Shown: one piece after another, positions 1 to 8,933 of the stretch
Layout: every line of letters starts with the position of its first letter
How positions within the stretch are numbered: position 1 is the stretch's first letter
NCBI GenBank assembly: GCA_934548045.1
Contig: CAKTEM010000001.1
Span: 124,001 to 188,000 of the forward strand
DNA from: an uncultured Faecalibacterium sp.
Lineage (GTDB): Bacteria > Bacillota > Clostridia > Oscillospirales > Ruminococcaceae
Length of the DNA stretch: 64,000 nucleotides
Direction: 5' to 3'
The notes under the pieces: generated by a model
Databases searched by the model: none
Told to the model about the DNA's origin: nothing
What the model saw: the letters and a program-made list of their open reading frames with translations, nothing else
Position numbers and translations under genes: made by a program

Positions 1-34
1 TTGACAGAAAAATCGCAATCAATGCCGCAAAATC

Positions 35-229
35 ATCCAAACATTTTCCCTGTGCGATTTAACAATCGCAGAACGGTTTTCTTGTGCATTTTGCCAAAGC
101 ACACCGGAAAATCTCGTGCATCCATCCTGAAATTCGATTTGACACAAGCGATTTTTGGGATTATCCTAAAGCTGACCTCTTTCGAGGAAAATCTTTCCTG
201 AATTTTTGCCACAGGGAAAATGTTTGGAT
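35..229. repeat. 195-bp segment bounded by a perfect 20-nt inverted repeat
   Basis: The left arm (35-54) reads atccaaacattttccctgtg and its exact reverse complement lies at 210-229. The segment occupies the whole leader of the AraC gene and contains no convincing gene. It could be a small MITE-like element or a long regulatory dyad. No flanking target duplication was recognised, and the left flank is cut by the window edge. Confidence 0.5.
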
Positions 230-242
230 TTGGGGTGTAAAA

Positions 243-1175
243 ATGGATTCCGCGAACTACGAGCTCGACCTTCCGCGCGAAAACATCCACATCGAGTGTT
301 TTGCGCATGACATCATGAATTACCGCTACCACTGGCACCCGGACGACTACGAACTGAGCATCCTGCTCCACGGCGTGCAGGCCTACTGCCGCGGCTCCGA
401 GAACAGCCTGCTGCACGAGGACGACGTGATTTTGACCGCTCCCGGCAACGGCCACGCTTCGATGAGTCAGGCAGCGGACACCTGCGCCATCGTGCTGCAC
501 TTTTCGGCAGCGGCCTTCAAGCCGTTTGTGAAAAAGGGCGTCGTGTATCAGTTCCCGTCCTGCCATTCCACCGATGCTGACCGGGCCGAGCCGCGCTACC
601 GGGTCATCCGGTTTTACGCCAGCCAGCTCTTCCACATCTTACAGCAGGGCGGCCCCTACGCCCAGCTTGCGGCCAAAGCCACCCTTGAACTGCTGGCCCT
701 CCACATCTACACCCACTTTGAGCCGAAGGCCTTCAATATCCTGCCCGAGGACTTCGAGCGGCGGAACATCGCCCGGCGGCTGCTGGCTTATGTCGAGGAA
801 CATTATGCTTCCAAACTGACCCTCGAAGAGCTGGCCGACTATGCCCAGTACAACCGCACCTACGTTTCGACCCTGTTCAAACAGATGGTCGGCATCAACT
901 TTCACGAATATCTGACCCGGGTGCGGTTCCAGCACGCTCTGAATGACCTCGCCTGCACCAACGACAACCTGACCGACATCGCACTCCGGAACGGTTTTGC
1001 CGACCTGAAGACCTTCAATGCCCGGTTCCGTGCGACGTTGCAGCGGACGCCTGCCGAGTACCGCGCCCAGCTCTCCCCTGACCGTGTTCTGGACGGGATG
1101 CAGCGGCGGTTCATCGCGCCAGAAGACCCCATCTTGCAGAAAAAGCTCGTCGAGTATTCTCACATCGGCGTTTGA
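243..1175 (+). CDS. AraC-family transcriptional regulator
   Basis: This 310-residue protein has an N-terminal cupin-like sensor half (first ~150 residues, HWHPDDYELSILLHG near residue 25) and a C-terminal AraC DNA-binding domain with two helix-turn-helix motifs (LTLEELADYAQYNRTYVSTL; second helix pair around LTDIALRNGFADLKTFNARF). Length and order fit the AraC/XylS family. The ATG at 243 is preferred because homology-like sequence begins there; an upstream ATG at 84 would add low-complexity residues lying inside the inverted repeat. It converges on the alkylsulfatase operon and shares a terminator with it. Whether it controls that operon is inference. Confidence 0.88.
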   Translation: MDSANYELDLPRENIHIECFAHDIMNYRYHWHPDDYELSILLHGVQAYCRGSENSLLHEDDVILTAPGNGHASMSQAADTCAIVLHFSAAAFKPFVKKGVVYQFPSCHSTDADRAEPRYRVIRFYASQLFHILQQGGPYAQLAAKATLELLALHIYTHFEPKAFNILPEDFERRNIARRLLAYVEEHYASKLTLEELADYAQYNRTYVSTLFKQMVGINFHEYLTRVRFQHALNDLACTNDNLTDIALRNGFADLKTFNARFRATLQRTPAEYRAQLSPDRVLDGMQRRFIAPEDPILQKKLVEYSHIGV

Positions 1176-1189
1176 TTATGACAAAAGCA

Positions 1190-1241
1190 AAGCCAGCTTC
1201 CCGGCCTGTGTCGCACAGGGTCCGGGAAGCTGGCTTTTTAT
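1190..1241. terminator. bidirectional rho-independent terminator
   Basis: A 14-bp stem (agccagcttcccgg / ccgggaagctggct) is followed by a T run on the plus strand and by tttgctttt on the minus strand. It lies between the converging AraC and alkylsulfatase genes and can serve both. Confidence 0.85.
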
Positions 1242-1252
1242 GTTGTGTGTGA

Positions 1253-3304
1253 TTATGGCTCGATAACATCAAAGGTCTTCTCGAATTTCGCAGTATAGCC
1301 GACCAGCCGCCGCAACGCGGTTCCGTCGCCTTCGACCTGCAGCTGCCCGGCCTGCTGACCGGTCAGGATGGCAAACAATTGCAGCCGCTTACAGGTAATG
1401 GTCGCCTGTGCAGACGGGTCATTCATGCCGCTGTAATAGAGAAGCACACCGTTTTTGCGCAGGATATAGAACTTTTCGCCAGTATCCACGACGTTCAGGT
1501 TCAGCGTCACGTCGTCCTGCTGGGCGGCGTTGGCATCGGTCAGGATGGCGATATAGTCCAGCAGCATCTCCATCGTCATTTCACGCATGGTGGAGGTCAG
1601 GCCGTTCGCCGTCCTCGCCCGGCCGGACAGGTTGCCCTCGCGCAGCTCCGCCGCACCCATCAGGTAAGCGTTCCGCCACGCACCTGATTCGGCCTGATAG
1701 CCCAGCTGCTCCAGCGCGTCGGCACAGAGGTTCCGCGCTTTTTGATTTGCCGGATTCTCAAAGACCAGCTCCTTCGTGATCTGCGCGACCCACTGGTATT
1801 CGCCTTTTTCGTAGTCCTGCTTTGCCTTCCGCAGCACCGCATCGCTGCTTCCGAGATATTCCACCAGCTTTTTGGCGGTGTTCTCGGGGGAAAGCGTATT
1901 CAGGTTGACCGGGTTGCCGTCGTACCAGCCGATATACTTCTGATAGACTGCCTTTGCGTTGTGGGAGAGGGTTCCGTAATACTGCCGGGTATACCAGACC
2001 TTTTCCAATTTTTCCGGGAGCGTGATCTTTTCCGCAATTTCATTCGATGTATATCCCAGATTGATATAGTGCAGGGTCTGGTCGTGGATGAACTTATAGA
2101 CAGCCGCCGTGTTAAGCAGATACTCGTGGATCTCCGCACCCCAATGCGGCCAGTTGTGGCTCTGGAACACGACGTCGGTCTTTTCGGTGAATCGCTGGTC
2201 GGCCTCAAGGATGTACTTTGCCCATGCGTTCGCGTCTCGCACCTGTGCGCCGCGCAGGGTGTAGAGGTTGTGCATCGTTCCGGTACAGTTCTCGGCCAGC
2301 CAAAGGGCCTTATACTTCGGGAAATAGGCGTTCATCTCCGCCGGGGCCTCGGTGCCGGGCGTGAGCTGGAATTCGATGTCCAGACCGTCGATGTTCAGCG
2401 TCGGAGTCTCCGCCGTGATTTCAAAGGTCGGAGCGATGAGGGAGACGGTCCCGGTCGACTGGCCCATTCCGATTCCGATGGAAAGCGCGCCCTGTTTTCC
2501 TTTGTTCAATACCGTGCCGTACTGGTACTGCGCACGGCGTGCCATCGCGATGCCTGCATAGATGTTCTCGCTGATGGCGTGTTTCAAAAATCCTTCCGGG
2601 GCTAAAATCGGCGTTTTTCCGGACGCCAGCTGTTCCGCAATCGAAAGCCCTGCATCCGCCGCCTGCTCCCGGGAGATGGCACCCTCGATGCCGCCGAAAT
2701 GGTCAACATGAGAGTGACTGTACAGCACCGCTTTGATGTCCAGCACCCCAAAACGCTGTTCCATCAGAGCTTTGGCCGCCTGCATATTTTCCTTGCACAT
2801 GAGGACATCGAAAATGATCCAGCCGTGGTCGGTGCGGATGAAGGTCGCGTTTGCCATATCGTAGCCGCGCACCTGATAGATGCCGTCGCAAACCTCGAAC
2901 AGACCTGCCTTCGCGTTGAGCTGGGTATTCCGCCACAGACTCGGGTTGACCGTATCCGGCGCGTCACCGGAGATGTCGCCCAGGCTTTCCAGATCCCATG
3001 CGGTGGTGCCATCTTCGTTCCGGATGACGATACCATCCGAAGATTCCAGCAGACCCCGTTCCGCGTTTGCGAATTCGTTCCGGTCCGAAAAATCCAGTTT
3101 CCCGTACCATTCCGCGTTCTTCTCCGCCGTTCGGGTCGTCGCTTCCTTCACGGTTCCGTCGGTATCCGAATCCTTCAGGATGTCCGAGAGAAAATTCGGG
3201 AGACCGTTTTCCTCACTGCCAGCGGCATGAGCGGACAGCGACACACCGCAGGCCATGAGCGCGGCGGCAGACGTCGAGATAAAATTCCGGCGCGTCATTT
3301 TCAT
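1253..3304 (-). CDS. Tat-exported MBL-fold alkyl sulfatase (SdsA-like)
   Basis: This 683-residue protein has a twin-arginine signal (TRRNFISTSAAALMACG), then a metallo-beta-lactamase domain with the metal motif SHSHVDH near residue 196, acidic ligands in PGTEAPAEMN and LAENCTGTMHN, and a further His in QSHNWPHWG. These match the Zn ligands of SdsA1-type alkyl sulfatases. A helical dimerisation domain and a C-terminal SCP2-like lipid-binding domain (about the last 120 residues) follow. The family hydrolyses medium- and long-chain alkyl sulfate esters. The start was placed at the MKMTRR Met; an upstream in-frame start would bury the signal. It is the last gene of a five-gene run. The real substrate in this host is unknown. 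Confidence 0.88.
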   Translation of the reverse strand: MKMTRRNFISTSAAALMACGVSLSAHAAGSEENGLPNFLSDILKDSDTDGTVKEATTRTAEKNAEWYGKLDFSDRNEFANAERGLLESSDGIVIRNEDGTTAWDLESLGDISGDAPDTVNPSLWRNTQLNAKAGLFEVCDGIYQVRGYDMANATFIRTDHGWIIFDVLMCKENMQAAKALMEQRFGVLDIKAVLYSHSHVDHFGGIEGAISREQAADAGLSIAEQLASGKTPILAPEGFLKHAISENIYAGIAMARRAQYQYGTVLNKGKQGALSIGIGMGQSTGTVSLIAPTFEITAETPTLNIDGLDIEFQLTPGTEAPAEMNAYFPKYKALWLAENCTGTMHNLYTLRGAQVRDANAWAKYILEADQRFTEKTDVVFQSHNWPHWGAEIHEYLLNTAAVYKFIHDQTLHYINLGYTSNEIAEKITLPEKLEKVWYTRQYYGTLSHNAKAVYQKYIGWYDGNPVNLNTLSPENTAKKLVEYLGSSDAVLRKAKQDYEKGEYQWVAQITKELVFENPANQKARNLCADALEQLGYQAESGAWRNAYLMGAAELREGNLSGRARTANGLTSTMREMTMEMLLDYIAILTDANAAQQDDVTLNLNVVDTGEKFYILRKNGVLLYYSGMNDPSAQATITCKRLQLFAILTGQQAGQLQVEGDGTALRRLVGYTAKFEKTFDVIEP

Positions 3305-3327
3305 GTTGAGTTCCTCCGTTTTTATTG

Positions 3328-4683
3328 TCACTTTACGCGGATGGTGGCTGGCTGCCAGCTGGAAAGAGCATCCCAGTCCGGCTTATAAATTCGCAGAAAG
3401 AGGTGGAATTTCCCCTCCCCGACCGGGAGCCAGTTGGTCGTATCCTCCGGCGCGTCCTTGGAAAGGATGATATCCACCGAGCCATCCGGGTTCTGTTTCA
3501 GGCCAGAGCGGTCATTCAGGCAGTAGCGGTCAATGGGATTGTCGATGAGGAAGTCGTCCTCACCGTAGGCCGTGACCGACCAGAATCCATCCTCTACCGT
3601 AGAGGGCAGTTCATCAAAATGCAGGATGTAGGTCTTTTTTCCGTCCAGAGCTGCACCGGTGATGTCCGTTTCGGTTTTCGGGTAGATAGCAATATCGGTC
3701 GTATTCGCACCCAGACCCATCATGGCAACCATCGTCCGGTAATCGTAGGCCGTGCCAAAGTTGCCGATGGGGTCGCCGTAATAGGTCCACTGGCCTAGTT
3801 TCTGGGCATAGTTCTGCGCGTTTTTCTTCAGTTTGGCGCGAAGCTGTAACAGCATCAGCTTCCAGCGCAGTCCACCGCCGATACCGAGAACACTCTCGTC
3901 AAATTCTTCTCCCGGGCCGACGTGGATCGCCGCTAACCGTTCCAGCAGAGCCGCATCTTCTGCCGCCGGTTTGTTCGTTTCCATCAGCGCGTTCGCCTTG
4001 TCGAAGAATTCTTTCGGTGTCATCGCGACGACCTTTTTCAGCGGAACAAAATCGTTGTCCGGGTCGTAAGTCCCCTTGGGTGCCGTGTAATTTTCCACGC
4101 CATAAGCCGAGAGCGGCATCAGCTGCATCTTGTCCTGAAGGGCGTGGACGTTCGGCAGGTCTTCCTCACCGGATACCACCACACGGGCGATGGTCCAGAC
4201 CATCGGCGTCGGCACATTGACGCGCCGAACCCCCTCTGGGAGTTCGCCCTGCCAGCTGTCGAGTGTGATGGCGTAGGTTCCCGGCTCTTCCAGCACAGCA
4301 GCGGTATTTGTCCATGCGTCCAGCACCTGAACGTTATAGAACCGGTCGGCTTCCGGCACGACATAAATCATCGGCTCTTCGCTGACGTCCAGCCATGCCT
4401 GCGTATACAGGGTGTCTACGTTGGGCGAAACGACCGTATGGAAGCTGGCGTCCACCGTCTTTTTGCTGTGGCTGAACTGGTTGATAGGCGCGTGGCCGTT
4501 TCCGGCTGTCTCCGTATTGGTCGAGGCCGTTTTGGTCGCGTCCATGATGACAAGAGGGAAGGCGTAGAGGTAGGCTTCTTCTAGAAGCTCCCATGTGCTG
4601 CTTTTGCCAGCCGCCGCATATCCGGCCGGGAAAAGCGGAAGCATCATACAGACCGTCAGTAAGAGCGAAACCAGTCTTTTCAC
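3328..4683 (-). CDS. secreted DUF1254/DUF1214 protein
   Basis: This 451-residue protein has a Sec signal peptide (MKRLVSLLLTVCMMLPLFPA). The DUF1254 region (about residues 35-180) includes AYLYAFPLVIMDATKT, VSPNVDTLYTQAWLDVS and FYNVQVLDAWTN. The DUF1214 region is at the C-terminus (NPIDRYCLNDRSGLK, then SVDIILSKDAPEDTTNWLPV). The pair of domains is widespread but its biochemical role is unsettled. It lies 15 bases after the Tat protein gene and 23 bases before the alkylsulfatase, so the three exported products are probably co-expressed. Confidence 0.85.
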   Translation of the reverse strand: MKRLVSLLLTVCMMLPLFPAGYAAAGKSSTWELLEEAYLYAFPLVIMDATKTASTNTETAGNGHAPINQFSHSKKTVDASFHTVVSPNVDTLYTQAWLDVSEEPMIYVVPEADRFYNVQVLDAWTNTAAVLEEPGTYAITLDSWQGELPEGVRRVNVPTPMVWTIARVVVSGEEDLPNVHALQDKMQLMPLSAYGVENYTAPKGTYDPDNDFVPLKKVVAMTPKEFFDKANALMETNKPAAEDAALLERLAAIHVGPGEEFDESVLGIGGGLRWKLMLLQLRAKLKKNAQNYAQKLGQWTYYGDPIGNFGTAYDYRTMVAMMGLGANTTDIAIYPKTETDITGAALDGKKTYILHFDELPSTVEDGFWSVTAYGEDDFLIDNPIDRYCLNDRSGLKQNPDGSVDIILSKDAPEDTTNWLPVGEGKFHLFLRIYKPDWDALSSWQPATIRVK

Positions 4684-4698
4684 GCCACATCCTCCTTT

Positions 4699-6744
4699 TT
4701 ATCCGCGCGCCAGCAGGACCGAAACCGTTGTCTCCCTTGCGTCCGGGTTTTGGTCGATGTCGCCGCCATCCTGAACCGCAAGCTGGATCTCATAGACCTT
4801 TTTCGCGCTCAGCCGTCCATCCGCGTTTTTCAGCGTCCAGTCCGAGACCAGATGATACTGGCCGTCTGTTCCCACTGCGTAAAGCTTGTAATCCGCTTCC
4901 TTTCCGGTCAGGCCATTGACCCGGAACGCAACGGTCGTCCTGGGATGCACATTGTCCAGCGTGACGGTATTCAGCCATGTTGCCGGGGTTCCCTGTCCGC
5001 CTGCGGCGGTAAACTCCGCCGTTGTAACGACTTTCCGGGAAGTCTTGTCCAGATCGACCCGGCGGTAGGGCATTTCCGGCAGGTAAACAAACCGGTCCTG
5101 CAGACGGAGCAGCTCCTTGTAACCAGTCGGGCAGTAGAGTTTGTTTCCGTCACGGCCTGCGTACATGCCGATCGCCATATTGTTGTATCCGTACAGCGAT
5201 GCCACATCCACGGTCAGGGCAGTCTTGCCCGTCTCGAAATCGAGGACGATATACTGCCACATACCGGTATCGACATCCTGCATGAAGCCGTAAATGTAAC
5301 CGGTCGCCGTCGAAAGCTTCAGCATCGAGGTATCGCTCAGGTCTTTACGGCACCAGATGCTCTTCATCGTCCAGCCGTCGGCGGTCCTGATGGTATCCAC
5401 GCGCTCGATGCCCGGCATGATCATGCAGTTGCCCTTCATCAGCCAGTTGCGGTCATAGATGTTCTCATAGCTCTGGATGGACGAATCGCTGTCCGGCTTG
5501 GCGAGGTTCGGGCTGCCTGCGCCGAACCAGTTGCAGACGATGGTACTCAGCTTTCCGTTACCGAAATCGTAAACGATGGCCGAGTTCTCGACTGAGACGG
5601 GCATGTTGTCCGGCAGCTCGTCGATGACCGGATGACTGGCAACGACTGCACCGGTCTTGATATCCAGCGCAAGCAGGCTGATCGTTTCGAGGTTGTCGGT
5701 AAAGAAGACCAGCTCCCGGCTCAGCGAGGGCGAGCAACCGCTGCCCCATGCCAGACCGCCGCCAGTGGTCGCCGCGCCTTCCCGGCTGTCCTTCGCACCT
5801 ACGCTGTCGTAGGGTGTCCGCCAGATGATATCCACGCCATTGTCAGCACGCAGCAGATAGCAGGCAAGGTTCGTCAGGATGACCGCGCCCTCTTTGCAGG
5901 AGGCGATGCCGTTCTCCGCGCCCTCGCCGGGTTCCGGCAGGTAAACGTGAACTTCGTGTTCCAAGTCGGCGGTTCCGCCTGCGAGGATGGTATCAATAGC
6001 AGTGTGGGAGATGTAACCCATCGCGCCCTGCTGCTGGCGGCTGGGGTAAATACGGAAGCCGCCTGTCACGAACCAGAGGTTGCCCTCATAGTCAAAGACG
6101 ACCGAGAGAAGGTTCTGTTCCAGCGAACGGCCCAGCACCTTTTCCGCCGCTTCCTTGATGTTGATATCCAGCACCTTTTCAAAGACTGCCAGCGGCGTGC
6201 CGTTCTCGTCGGACGCTCTCAGCATCAGGACGTGGTTGTGGCTGGTCGGGCAGACCACAAGATTTCGTCCATCCACGAATGAATACGAACTCTGTATGAC
6301 GTATCCGCCGCCGTCGTGCTTGGTCGGCGAGAAGAAGCCGAGGGTCTTCACCTCTTCGGCGTCGAGGTCACGAATTGCCAGACCGCCCAGAAACGGGCTG
6401 ATGGGGTTATCAAAGTTGTCGAAGAAGATGGCCGGCGACGCATTGGGGTTGACCTTTTCCATCGCGACGTTGACTTCCGGGCAGATGCCGATGGGCAGAA
6501 CTGAATCCGTCGAGTCCGTATTGTAGCAGTCGTGGTGGATGTTCGAGTCGCCTGCTCCCATAAATGGGTTCGGGTCGATGACTTTCGGGGTCAGCGGTTT
6601 TGGCGGAAGTGCCGTCTCTGCATCAGTGCTGAGCAGGTCGGAGAGGAAACCATTCGTCTCGGCGGCGTTCGCGGTCGGCGTCAGACCACAGGCCAGCAGG
6701 GCAAGAGCGGAAGTGCTGAGGAAGCTGCGTCGTGTCAATTTCAT
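4699..6744 (-). CDS. Tat-exported beta-propeller-like protein of unknown function
   Basis: This 681-residue protein begins with the twin-arginine signal LTRRSFLSTSALALLACG followed by an ANA-AE cleavage-like site. The rest has no catalytic motif I recognise. It is rich in beta strands with repeated blades of the kind 'GYVIQSS...DGRNLVVCP', 'NLWFVTGGFRIY', 'AIVYDFGNGKLSTIVCNW' and 'GMYAGRDGNKLYCPTGY', which suggests a periplasmic-type propeller. The C-terminal ~110 residues read like an added beta-sandwich domain. Its signal peptide is close in sequence to that of the alkylsulfatase two genes on. Function is not assigned; an accessory or substrate-binding role is inference from the operon. Confidence 0.7.
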   Translation of the reverse strand: MKLTRRSFLSTSALALLACGLTPTANAAETNGFLSDLLSTDAETALPPKPLTPKVIDPNPFMGAGDSNIHHDCYNTDSTDSVLPIGICPEVNVAMEKVNPNASPAIFFDNFDNPISPFLGGLAIRDLDAEEVKTLGFFSPTKHDGGGYVIQSSYSFVDGRNLVVCPTSHNHVLMLRASDENGTPLAVFEKVLDINIKEAAEKVLGRSLEQNLLSVVFDYEGNLWFVTGGFRIYPSRQQQGAMGYISHTAIDTILAGGTADLEHEVHVYLPEPGEGAENGIASCKEGAVILTNLACYLLRADNGVDIIWRTPYDSVGAKDSREGAATTGGGLAWGSGCSPSLSRELVFFTDNLETISLLALDIKTGAVVASHPVIDELPDNMPVSVENSAIVYDFGNGKLSTIVCNWFGAGSPNLAKPDSDSSIQSYENIYDRNWLMKGNCMIMPGIERVDTIRTADGWTMKSIWCRKDLSDTSMLKLSTATGYIYGFMQDVDTGMWQYIVLDFETGKTALTVDVASLYGYNNMAIGMYAGRDGNKLYCPTGYKELLRLQDRFVYLPEMPYRRVDLDKTSRKVVTTAEFTAAGGQGTPATWLNTVTLDNVHPRTTVAFRVNGLTGKEADYKLYAVGTDGQYHLVSDWTLKNADGRLSAKKVYEIQLAVQDGGDIDQNPDARETTVSVLLARG

Positions 6745-6772
6745 AGAAAGACCTCCTTGTTCATTTCTGTTC

Positions 6773-8089
6773 TTATAGATTCAAGAGAATATTCACCCGG
6801 AAGACCCCGTTTTCGGTCTCCACAGTCAGGTTTCCGTTATATTTATGAACCGCTGTCTCGATGGAGACAAGCCCGATTCCCATGCCATCGTGCTTGGTCG
6901 AGTGCAGGGTGTCGCCCTCTTTTTTCAGCACGCCGTCATAGTTGTTTTCGACCACCAGACCCAGCATCGCCGGGCTGAGCATCCGGGCCATCACACGCAC
7001 CTGCCGCTGTTCCGGATGGAGTTTCCGGCTGGCGTGGAAGGCGTTTTCCAGCAGATTTCCCAGCATCATGCAGAGGTCAGCTTCCGGCACTGCCAGAAAC
7101 TTGGGCAGCTCCAGCGTCCACTCGATGGGGATATTCCACTGATGTGCCTCGTGGTCGTAGTGGCCGGCCAGTGCATCCACTGCCGGGTTTGCGCAGAGGG
7201 TCGGCCGCTCTTCGCTGAGTTCCGTCTCGTACTGGCTGAGGTAGTTTTTCAGCTCATCCAGCTGGCCGCTCTCTGTCAGACCAGCGATGACATGCAGATG
7301 CTGGCGGAAATCGTGCCGCAGATGCCGGGTCTGTTCCATGTAGGTCCGAAGCTCCATATAGCGTCGGGATTCCACGGCCAGCAGCTGATTTTCCCGGTCG
7401 AGCTGAGAGTTCCGGGTGTATTCCCGTGCGACCTTGTACATCTCGTACAGAAGCAGGAAGATACCCAGCAGTGAGATCAGCACCGCCAGAACTGAGATGA
7501 TCATCAGGCGGTTCATCAGGACGATGGACGTATCTTTTGGCATACAGAAAATCAGATACGCCGCGTACAGTGCCGGCAGCGGCCATGCGGACTGCCAGAA
7601 CGCCTCGCCGTGATACTCTTTCAGCAGCCAGCTGCTCCACCGGACAGCGGTGAACCAGAAGATCGTGGAAAGGACGATTGACAGACTTAAACAAATCAGC
7701 GAGGTTGATATCAGACAGACCGGCTGGTCGTTGTACATCTCCGCCCGGGCGTTCAGGATGACCGAGAGCAGCGAGCAGACCGCCATCATGACCGCCGTGA
7801 TGGAAAACAGAAATACCGTCTGGCTGACCGAGACCTGCGGAGCCACACGCCACCGCAGCGTCCAGAAGGTCATGATCAAGAGCGGTATCAAAAAGAAGTT
7901 ACTGCTCACTTCCAGCAACGTACACAGCACCGAAAAGCTCACGCACACCGCCGTTATTACGGCGATTACCAGCGCGTAGGTTTTCTTCGGCGATTTGAGA
8001 TAGTCTCGCAACGGTGCAAGACAAAGGAACGCAGCCGGATAAAGCACCGCATAATCCAGAAAATAGCGTACAAACAATTCAAGATCCAA
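6773..8089 (-). CDS. AgrC-like GHKL sensor histidine kinase
   Basis: This 438-residue protein has about six hydrophobic segments in residues 1-200, a coiled linker, an H-box (RHLRHDFRQHLHVIAGL) and a GHKL ATPase domain with N-box NLLENAFHAS and G-box DGMGIGLVS. The start is set at a TTG (8089) because a strong ggaggag lies 8 bases upstream and this avoids overlap with the response regulator; an upstream ATG at 8224 would overlap that gene. Gaps are 16 bases to the regulator and 28 to the Tat protein gene. Such kinases usually sense peptides or membrane signals; the ligand here is unknown. Confidence 0.88.
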   Translation of the reverse strand: MDLELFVRYFLDYAVLYPAAFLCLAPLRDYLKSPKKTYALVIAVITAVCVSFSVLCTLLEVSSNFFLIPLLIMTFWTLRWRVAPQVSVSQTVFLFSITAVMMAVCSLLSVILNARAEMYNDQPVCLISTSLICLSLSIVLSTIFWFTAVRWSSWLLKEYHGEAFWQSAWPLPALYAAYLIFCMPKDTSIVLMNRLMIISVLAVLISLLGIFLLLYEMYKVAREYTRNSQLDRENQLLAVESRRYMELRTYMEQTRHLRHDFRQHLHVIAGLTESGQLDELKNYLSQYETELSEERPTLCANPAVDALAGHYDHEAHQWNIPIEWTLELPKFLAVPEADLCMMLGNLLENAFHASRKLHPEQRQVRVMARMLSPAMLGLVVENNYDGVLKKEGDTLHSTKHDGMGIGLVSIETAVHKYNGNLTVETENGVFRVNILLNL

Positions 8090-8105
8090 TGTTTTTTCTC
8101 CTCCT

Positions 8106-8822
8106 TCAGCGTTCTTTCCGCATCTGGCGGAACTGATACTGTGTGAATTGTGCGAACAGATTGTTTTTATCTTTCTGCCGGACCGGAAGCCGCACACCGT
8201 CCAGCATTTCGATGCAGTCGCCATCGAATCGAAGCACCTTGTCCATGTTCAGGATGACGCCCCGGTTGCAGACCATAAAATTGGGTTCCGTCCGCAGTTC
8301 CTGCTCCACCTGCGCGAAGTTGGACACCGCTCGGCACTCGCCGTCATCGGTCATGACCCGGACGAAGTGGTTCTGCGCCATCGCGTAGTGGATCTTTTTC
8401 AGCGGCAGAAGCACGACCTGCCGCGAAATGCGGACTTCCAGCTCCTTTTCCGGCTGGCCCAGCACCCGGCGCAGCTCCTCGGTCAGATGATGTACTTTTT
8501 CTTCTTTGTATGGTTTCAGCAGGTAATCAAACGGATGTACCGGGAACGCATCCCATACATATTCCGGCGACGACGTCACAAAGACGATGATCAGTTTCGG
8601 ATCGGCCTGCCGCAGCTGCCGCGCCGTCTCGATGCCGTTTGTTCCCTCCATGCAGATATCCAGAAAGACGACTTCGTAGCTTTCCGCAGCAAATACTGCG
8701 AGAAAATCATCTCCGGATGAAAACCACTCACAGTTGATTGTTCCGAGTTCCCGGCTGAGCAGTTTTTTCAGCCGCTCTGCATCCGGCCGCTGGTCCTCTA
8801 CGATTGCTATTCGCAGCTTCAT
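8106..8822 (-). CDS. AgrA-like LytTR response regulator
   Basis: This 238-residue protein has a receiver domain (residues 1-120) with acidic residues IVED near 7-10, the phospho-acceptor Asp in VVFLDICM near residue 55, and a conserved Lys in DYLLKPYK. A LytTR DNA-binding domain follows (about residues 130-235, 'FVRVMTDDGECRAVSNFAQVEQEL', 'NFMVCNRGVILNMD'). It is the first gene of the run that continues into the kinase and the three exported proteins, so it probably activates its own operon. This is inference from layout. Confidence 0.9.
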   Translation of the reverse strand: MKLRIAIVEDQRPDAERLKKLLSRELGTINCEWFSSGDDFLAVFAAESYEVVFLDICMEGTNGIETARQLRQADPKLIIVFVTSSPEYVWDAFPVHPFDYLLKPYKEEKVHHLTEELRRVLGQPEKELEVRISRQVVLLPLKKIHYAMAQNHFVRVMTDDGECRAVSNFAQVEQELRTEPNFMVCNRGVILNMDKVLRFDGDCIEMLDGVRLPVRQKDKNNLFAQFTQYQFRQMRKER

Positions 8823-8845
8823 CGCTACGCCTCCCTTACGACTTT

Positions 8846-8855
8846 ATTATACCAT
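8846..8855 (-). promoter_or_regulatory. extended -10 promoter of the two-component/exported-protein operon
   Basis: On the minus strand the sequence TGGTATAAT gives a perfect TATAAT (8846-8851) with an extended TGn. The -35 is weak (ATTCCA at 17-bp spacing), as expected for an activated promoter. It lies about 24 bases before the response regulator start. Confidence 0.6.
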
Positions 8856-8933
8856 GATTTTCCTCGCATGGAATTGCCATTCACGCACGAAACGACCCCG
8901 TTCGCGCAGGTTTGGCATACTTTTCCAGTTTTT

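Noticed and set aside
33..635. Long minus-strand open frame over the AraC gene
   Set aside because: It is the antisense shadow of the AraC coding region, with no RBS or family resemblance.
1742..2605. Plus-strand frame of 287 codons inside the alkylsulfatase gene
   Set aside because: It lies wholly within a gene with clear MBL motifs on the other strand; composition is that of a complementary shadow.
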